Of a DNA stretch of 10,665 nt, positions 7,558 through 10,665 are shown piece after piece. A model generated the notes under the pieces. That model made no database searches. It saw only the letters and a program-made list of their open reading frames with translations, and was not told the origin of the DNA. Position 1 is the stretch's first letter; every line of letters begins with the position of its first letter. The translations under genes and the position numbers were made by a program. Source of the stretch: Isohypsibius dastychi (Eukaryota; Tardigrada; Eutardigrada; Parachela; Isohypsibiidae); contig JAQIWT010001475.1 in the NCBI GenBank assembly GCA_034696485.1, positions 1 to 10,665 on the forward strand, written 5' to 3'.

Positions 7558-8098
7558 CCTGTTTTTGCTGCTTTTTTATGTATGTCACACACATTTCCGC
7601 GTGTGATGAGAATAGTGTCAGTGGTGAAATAAAAGAACCCCATGACGAACAAGAACAGTTCAATGGATTGTCAAGAAGAACAATCTGTTCAAGATGCGGC
7701 AGAATCCTGACAAATTGTTACATCGGTGAAAGGAAGGTAATTCTATTTCCTCGTTAATCCAGAACCTTGGAGTTTTTGAGTGAGGCGGTTGGAATTCCAG
7801 TCAGGTCTGTGGGAAAATGTTGAAAATCCCGATTTGTACAATCAATGATTTCATAATCCGGTCGACAGTCGCAAAGAGTTAGTGGACAGTAGTTGTCCTG
7901 TGGCTTGAGAGCATGAGTACACACGAAGAACAAGAAGAGATTCACGAACATTTTCATTATTATCGCGCAGGAAATGACAACGGAGAAGATGAAGAACCAA
8001 ATGGTAGAATCGTTTGCAGCACCACCGTCTGCAGTAAAATGTTGGCAATGTGTGTTCCCACGGGGACCAGGAAAGAGAGCAGGCGTTAAAAACAATAC

Positions 8099-8497
8099 GT
8101 GACGGATTGTATGGAACTGACTACAGGCAGCATGGGGGCTGCAATTGGCAATTGTCAGCTTGAGTGTGCCCTGTTGGTGAGGAAACGAACACTCTGGTGG
8201 GAGCATTCGAAAGTTGACGTATACTACTTCAAGATTGCCCATGGCAGGTAAGGTCACTGAATTGGATATTGTTGTTTCAAAAAGGTCTTTTTTCCCTCGA
8301 ACTCACTTACCTGTCCATAAATGGGTCTTTCGCGAGTAGGTTAACAACAATTGCGTATCAATCTCTTGGACGAAAAGGGGTGGGATGATTGCGGTTCAAG
8401 GGTTGAATATTCGCACCATCTCCGGAGTGGCCACGGTGGACGAGGGTGGGATGGCCCATTGTGTCTTGCAGCATAAGTACAGTAGGTTGACGCACAT
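8099..8497 (-). pseudogene. LRR-like coding remnant upstream of the receptor, with in-frame TGA
   Basis: ATG 8497 starts MCVNLLYLCCKTQWA, a possible signal peptide. The frame runs to TGA 8398-8396 and then resumes for 28 codons, including PPLFVQEIDTQLLLTYSRKT. Exon 8497-8311 ends TGGACAG|GTAAGTGAG, the best donor in the window. A 54-bp intron (8310-8257, CCAATTCAG) joins in phase to exon 8256-8099, which reads LPAMGNLEVVYVNFRMLPP, then Cys-containing sequence (ECSFPHQQ, IANCSPHAACS). The spacing of hydrophobic residues (LxxLP, NLEVVYV) looks LRR-like, but this is weaker than in the downstream gene. A second intron (8098-8029, GTATTG ... TTTTACTGCAG) is likely; otherwise the frame is open straight into the next gene's signal peptide. 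A segment STIWFFIFSVVISCAII at about 8010-7960 could be its membrane anchor. It may be a tandem relative of the receptor. Confidence 0.4.
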
Positions 8498-8499
8498 TG

Positions 8500-9343
8500 T
8501 GGCATAAGTTTCAGTTTGCATCCACAAAATTATCTAATTTTTTTCTCTTCTTCTTCTATTATCATGGCGGAAAAAAGTCTTCGTTCCCATCACTGGATGT
8601 TTTCGATGACAATCTTTGCATGGTGAATGAAATGTTCAATTGTTTATCTTTGGTTATTCCATTGACATTTGAACGTTCCATTTATAGGTAACAACAGCAA
8701 ATGAAAAATAATATACCGTTCATGTCGGTTTTAAACGATATACCGGGAATTCCGATTCGGATTGCGTCATCCAACCTCGATCTACAATTGAGGTCATAAA
8801 TTCGAATGCAGCGTTTTTCTATTGAATCGATCTAAGTCTACAACGTCTATTCCAAATTTTCATCTGCGTGAATCTTTCAGCTGGAATGCAGGTCCATAAA
8901 TTTCTGAATTTACCAGAAGAATTGACGGAAGTTTGTGATAGCTGATGATACCAGCGAGAAAGTTCTTTACAAGAACTTGCTTGCACTGAACGATCAGCTG
9001 AAATATAGCTCGCGGACTCTCTCCAGGTCTTGTGTGTTCAGAGTGTCGATGCTTTCCATGAATATACCTGATGACATGAGATCCGATCTGTTGACATGTG
9101 CTCGTGTTCAGTTTTGACTGATTGATTCTTGCATGAATTCACAGCGGCCGCCCATGATTTCGCCACCATTTTGAGTTGCGTTCCCAAGTAACTTGGGATA
9201 TCAAACATGCGTGTTTCGAAAGCGCAGAATGGAAAACGGAAAATTGCACAAGGTAGCGTTTTTTGCGCTGATGACTACCTGACAAATGGGGCGATTGATA
9301 ACGGGCTTGTAAGCAAGTAATAAAGGAAAGAAAGAAGCTGGGC
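8500..9343 (+). other. Fragmentary plus-strand coding signals, no resolved gene
   Basis: A long pyrimidine tract (8533-8562) precedes ATCATGGCGG, which resembles a start context. An ATTTATAG|GTAACA junction lies at about 8687. ATG 8722 opens a 25-codon frame (MSVLNDIPGIPIRIASSNLD) to TAA 8797-8799, with a weak GAG|GTCATA donor inside. A TCTTTCAG acceptor at 8880 is followed by a short open stretch (QVHKFLNLPEELTEVCDS) and, in another frame, 8935-9117 (IADDTSEKVLYKNLLALNDQ). Phases do not connect cleanly. This may be an eroded or divergent gene on the plus strand, arranged head-to-head with the LRR remnant. Positions 9120-9340 show nothing further. Confidence 0.25.
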
Positions 9344-9652
9344 TTACTGACCAGAACAGCCGAGGTTCACGTCGTAATTCTGGTGCAGCTTGAGGTTCCC
9401 AGCAACTGCACAGATCTGAAGTGCACAGCGTTCATACCGTTCTATAGAGGCCCAGAGGTTGAATCGGTGTTTAGGGGTAACTGGCTTAGAGTACCTACGC
9501 CCTATTTTAGCTATGTACAAAATAAATTTCTCTAGGTTAAGCGTAGATCTGTCCAATTCGATCATCCACTGAATCTTGGATCCTTGAGCCTTAAGCACAG
9601 GTACCAATAGAACCTCCTCTGCAGTGAGAATGAATTCGAGCTGTTTGTGCAT
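9344..9652 (-). CDS. Hypothetical protein, 102 residues, single open frame
   Basis: ATG 9652 begins MHKQLEFILTAEEVLLVPVL and the frame is open to TAA 9346-9344. The composition looks like a folded cytoplasmic protein: amphipathic stretches, a middle part STLNLEKFILYIAKIGRRYS, then HRFNLWASIERYERCALQ. There is no signal peptide and no clear membrane segment. The end is ambiguous: TCTGGTCA|GTAAGC forms a good donor two bases before the stop, and a CATTTGTCAG acceptor lies about 70 bp further, but the spliced frame hits TAG at once. Either way the C-terminus is nearly the same. In-frame GTG upstream extends it by four residues, so ATG 9652 is preferred. I recognise no family. It may also be a terminal exon of a gene starting further right, although no convincing acceptor is seen just before it. 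Confidence 0.35.
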   Translation of the reverse strand: MHKQLEFILTAEEVLLVPVLKAQGSKIQWMIELDRSTLNLEKFILYIAKIGRRYSKPVTPKHRFNLWASIERYERCALQICAVAGNLKLHQNYDVNLGCSGQ

Positions 9653-9659
9653 TTGGTGC

Positions 9660-10258
9660 CACACATCTACGTTTTGGAGCCGCTTTCACTGTTCCACAAC
9701 GAAACCGTGAGCCCCGCTTGTTTCATATCAGTAAGCCCCGCTGACACATTCATTACCATTTCTCTATACGAAAAGGGATATTTTGCTTCCTTCTCCCCTT
9801 CTTTACTCGCCCAAAAGCCCGTCATCAACCGCCTCACTAGTCAGCGCGAAAAAAGCCACTTTTTGCACTTTTGTGTTTTCAAATCTGCGCTCTCGGGTTA
9901 CGCACGTTTGCTCGTAAGCGAAAATAGACATACCATTCGATCCAGAATTTCTAAGTGAGAGTGTTTCGACGGTTTACCCATCTCATGTTTTCATCTCGTG
10001 ATAACAACGCACTCTCAGTTATTCCCAGAAGAAACCCGTTTCAAAAAAAGCAATCTTCGTAGCTAAGAATTTTTCATCATTTTTGCAAAGAATTGAAAAA
10101 AGCCAGATCATCCGTGGGAAAGCTGGCCTGCATTGCTGGCTCCTGAATTAAATGCAGTCAAAAATTATGGTACCGAGCCTAAGTAAGGGGCGTGTTTTTA
10201 GCGGTTTAGTTGTAGGAGTAGCTTAAATATACCAGCAAAAAGCCTATGCGCTTTTTTG
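9660..10258. other. Probably non-coding stretch
   Basis: The plus-strand frame 9647-9958 is open for 103 codons but starts inside the opposite ORF, has no splice or promoter context and is Ser/His rich, so I do not accept it. AGCCCCGCT occurs twice, 26 bp apart, at about 9710 and 9734. GGGCTTACTGA occurs at 9340-9350 and in inverse orientation at 9728-9738, flanking the 102-residue ORF. The rest (9960-10258) is AT-rich with short poly-A/T runs and no supported feature. Confidence 0.4.
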
Positions 10259-10291
10259 ATATTCAAGAAACCCTCGAGGGTTCCTGAATAT
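10259..10291. repeat. Near-perfect palindrome centred on CTCGAG
   Basis: The left arm (ATATTCAAGAAACCCTC) and the reverse complement of the right arm (ATATTCAGGAACCCTC) differ by one base and one single-base gap, with no loop. It would extrude as a cruciform or fold as an RNA stem of about 16 bp. No gene is adjacent. Confidence 0.7.
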
Positions 10292-10626
10292 ACGTGTCCT
10301 CCCACCTTCTGAAAGACCATACGTTTTTCGGCAAAGCCTTGAGATTACTGAAGGCCGTTCGGTGCGCGATGTGTATTGACTGATGCGTTCAAACAATTAC
10401 CGTGATCATTTAATTAATCAACTGCCACTCATCCATGAGTGAAGATGAGTGAGTGAGTGGGATTAAATTTGATAGGGAACAGAGAGGCTTTTTAAGCGCG
10501 TTGCAAAAAAGCGCAAACCTGCAACGGCGGGCGGCGCGTGCTTTGATCTTTGATAGAGGCCAGGCAGACTTTTTGCTCCTTTTTCGTTATCTGTCCGAGG
10601 TGCCCGAAATTGAAGTCAGCTGTTAA
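10292..10626. other. No gene seen; simple repeats
   Basis: ACTCATCCATGAGT (10427-10440) is a small palindrome, followed by a GAGTGAGTGAGTG microsatellite-like run. GTTGCA ... TGCAAC flanks an A-rich stretch near 10500-10525. A short tandem TTTGATCTTTGAT lies at about 10542. No frame is supported. Confidence 0.5.
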
Positions 10627-10649
10627 GTCCTCCCCCTTGGGGGGAGGAC
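10627..10649. repeat. Strong GC-rich hairpin
   Basis: GTCCTCCCCC and GGGGGAGGAC pair perfectly over 10 bp around a TTG loop, followed by AAAAACCC. It resembles the C/G-rich arms found at transposon or repeat ends, but the window stops 16 bases later, so its context cannot be judged. Confidence 0.75.
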
Positions 10650-10665
10650 AAAAACCCTACCCCTT

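Larger units (their letters stand above)
6653..7957 (-). pseudogene. Small LRR transmembrane receptor, interrupted by two in-frame TAA codons
   Basis: ATG 7957 starts MKMFVNLFLFFVCTHA, a signal peptide. Next comes an LRR N-cap with Cys24, Cys29, Cys31 and Cys40. The LRR reads SLKNSKVLD, TAA (7756-7754), RGNRITFLSPM, TAA (7720-7718), QFVRILPHLEQIVLLDNP. The first TAA replaces a core leucine of LxxLxLxxNxI, and TTA to TAA is one base; the second also lies where leucine would fit. The LRR C-cap follows (NPLNCSCSSW). Exon 7957-7558 ends CAGG|GTAAGA; a 58-bp intron (7557-7500, TATTCCAG) joins in phase to exon 7499-7138, which holds a transmembrane helix (IIALSVVLCIVVLFVGIVAF) and a cytoplasmic tail. 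That exon ends before GTGAGC at 7137. The tail probably continues within 6966-6653, where a Pro/Ser/Tyr-rich frame (YYTPPSPASTGSRFLEA) reads well, but its phase does not match the obvious donor. Such receptors bind extracellular ligands; the ligand here is unknown. The stops make an inactive copy most likely. Confidence 0.68.

Noticed and set aside
3741-8400. Reassigned stop codons (all three stops occur within protein-like frames)
   Set aside because: At the LRR site the stop replaces a core leucine, which fits mutation better than Gln or Trp reassignment, and several other models end cleanly at stops. Pseudogenes and unresolved introns explain the pattern.
9144-9151. NotI site GCGGCCGC suggesting a cloning junction
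   Set aside because: No vector or adaptor sequence flanks it and base composition does not change; a single site can occur by chance.
9647-9958. Plus-strand open frame of 103 codons
   Set aside because: It overlaps the start of the opposite ORF, is low in typical protein features and has no supporting signals.

Overview
This is eukaryotic DNA, most likely from a small invertebrate with a compact genome. A nematode-like animal fits best, but I cannot name a species. No open frame is long enough for an intact single-exon gene and there is no operon or ribosome-binding-site layout. Instead, short open frames are linked by GT...AG introns, mostly about 39-70 bp, often with pyrimidine-rich acceptors ending TTTTCAG, TTCAG or CTCAG. 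AT content is moderate (about 56% by eye). All coding calls come from reading frames, splice sites and phase by hand, so exon borders are provisional.

Most supported coding sequence is on the minus strand. Positions 81-995 hold a four-exon model for a small secreted protein with consistent intron phase. Positions 1072-1281 and 1503-1760 hold two short two-exon models; the second contains a compact Cys/His zinc-binding motif. Positions 2131-2557 hold the clearest mobile element: a fold-back element of about 411 bp with near-perfect termini starting CAGGGG/CAAGGG and an 8-bp target duplication, as expected of a non-autonomous hAT-type transposon. A plus-strand TATA box and short coding candidate follow it (2736-3005). 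From about 3740 to 6082 the minus strand carries a series of phase-compatible exons of one or more unrecognised genes that I could not join fully.

Around 6249-6338 is a minus-strand tRNA-like (Leu/Ser-type) remnant. The most recognisable protein gene follows at 6653-7957 (minus): a small leucine-rich-repeat membrane receptor with signal peptide, LRR N-cap, LRR, LRR C-cap, transmembrane helix and cytoplasmic tail. Two TAA codons interrupt it inside the LRR. Directly upstream (8099-8497) is a second, LRR-like coding remnant with its own in-frame TGA, so this looks like a decaying receptor locus. Positions 8500-9340 contain only fragmentary plus-strand signals. An unrecognised 102-aa minus-strand ORF lies at 9344-9652. 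The last kilobase looks non-coding and contains strong palindromes.

The genes do not form an evident pathway. The most interesting points are the fold-back transposon, the stop-interrupted LRR receptor pair and the tRNA-derived remnant.
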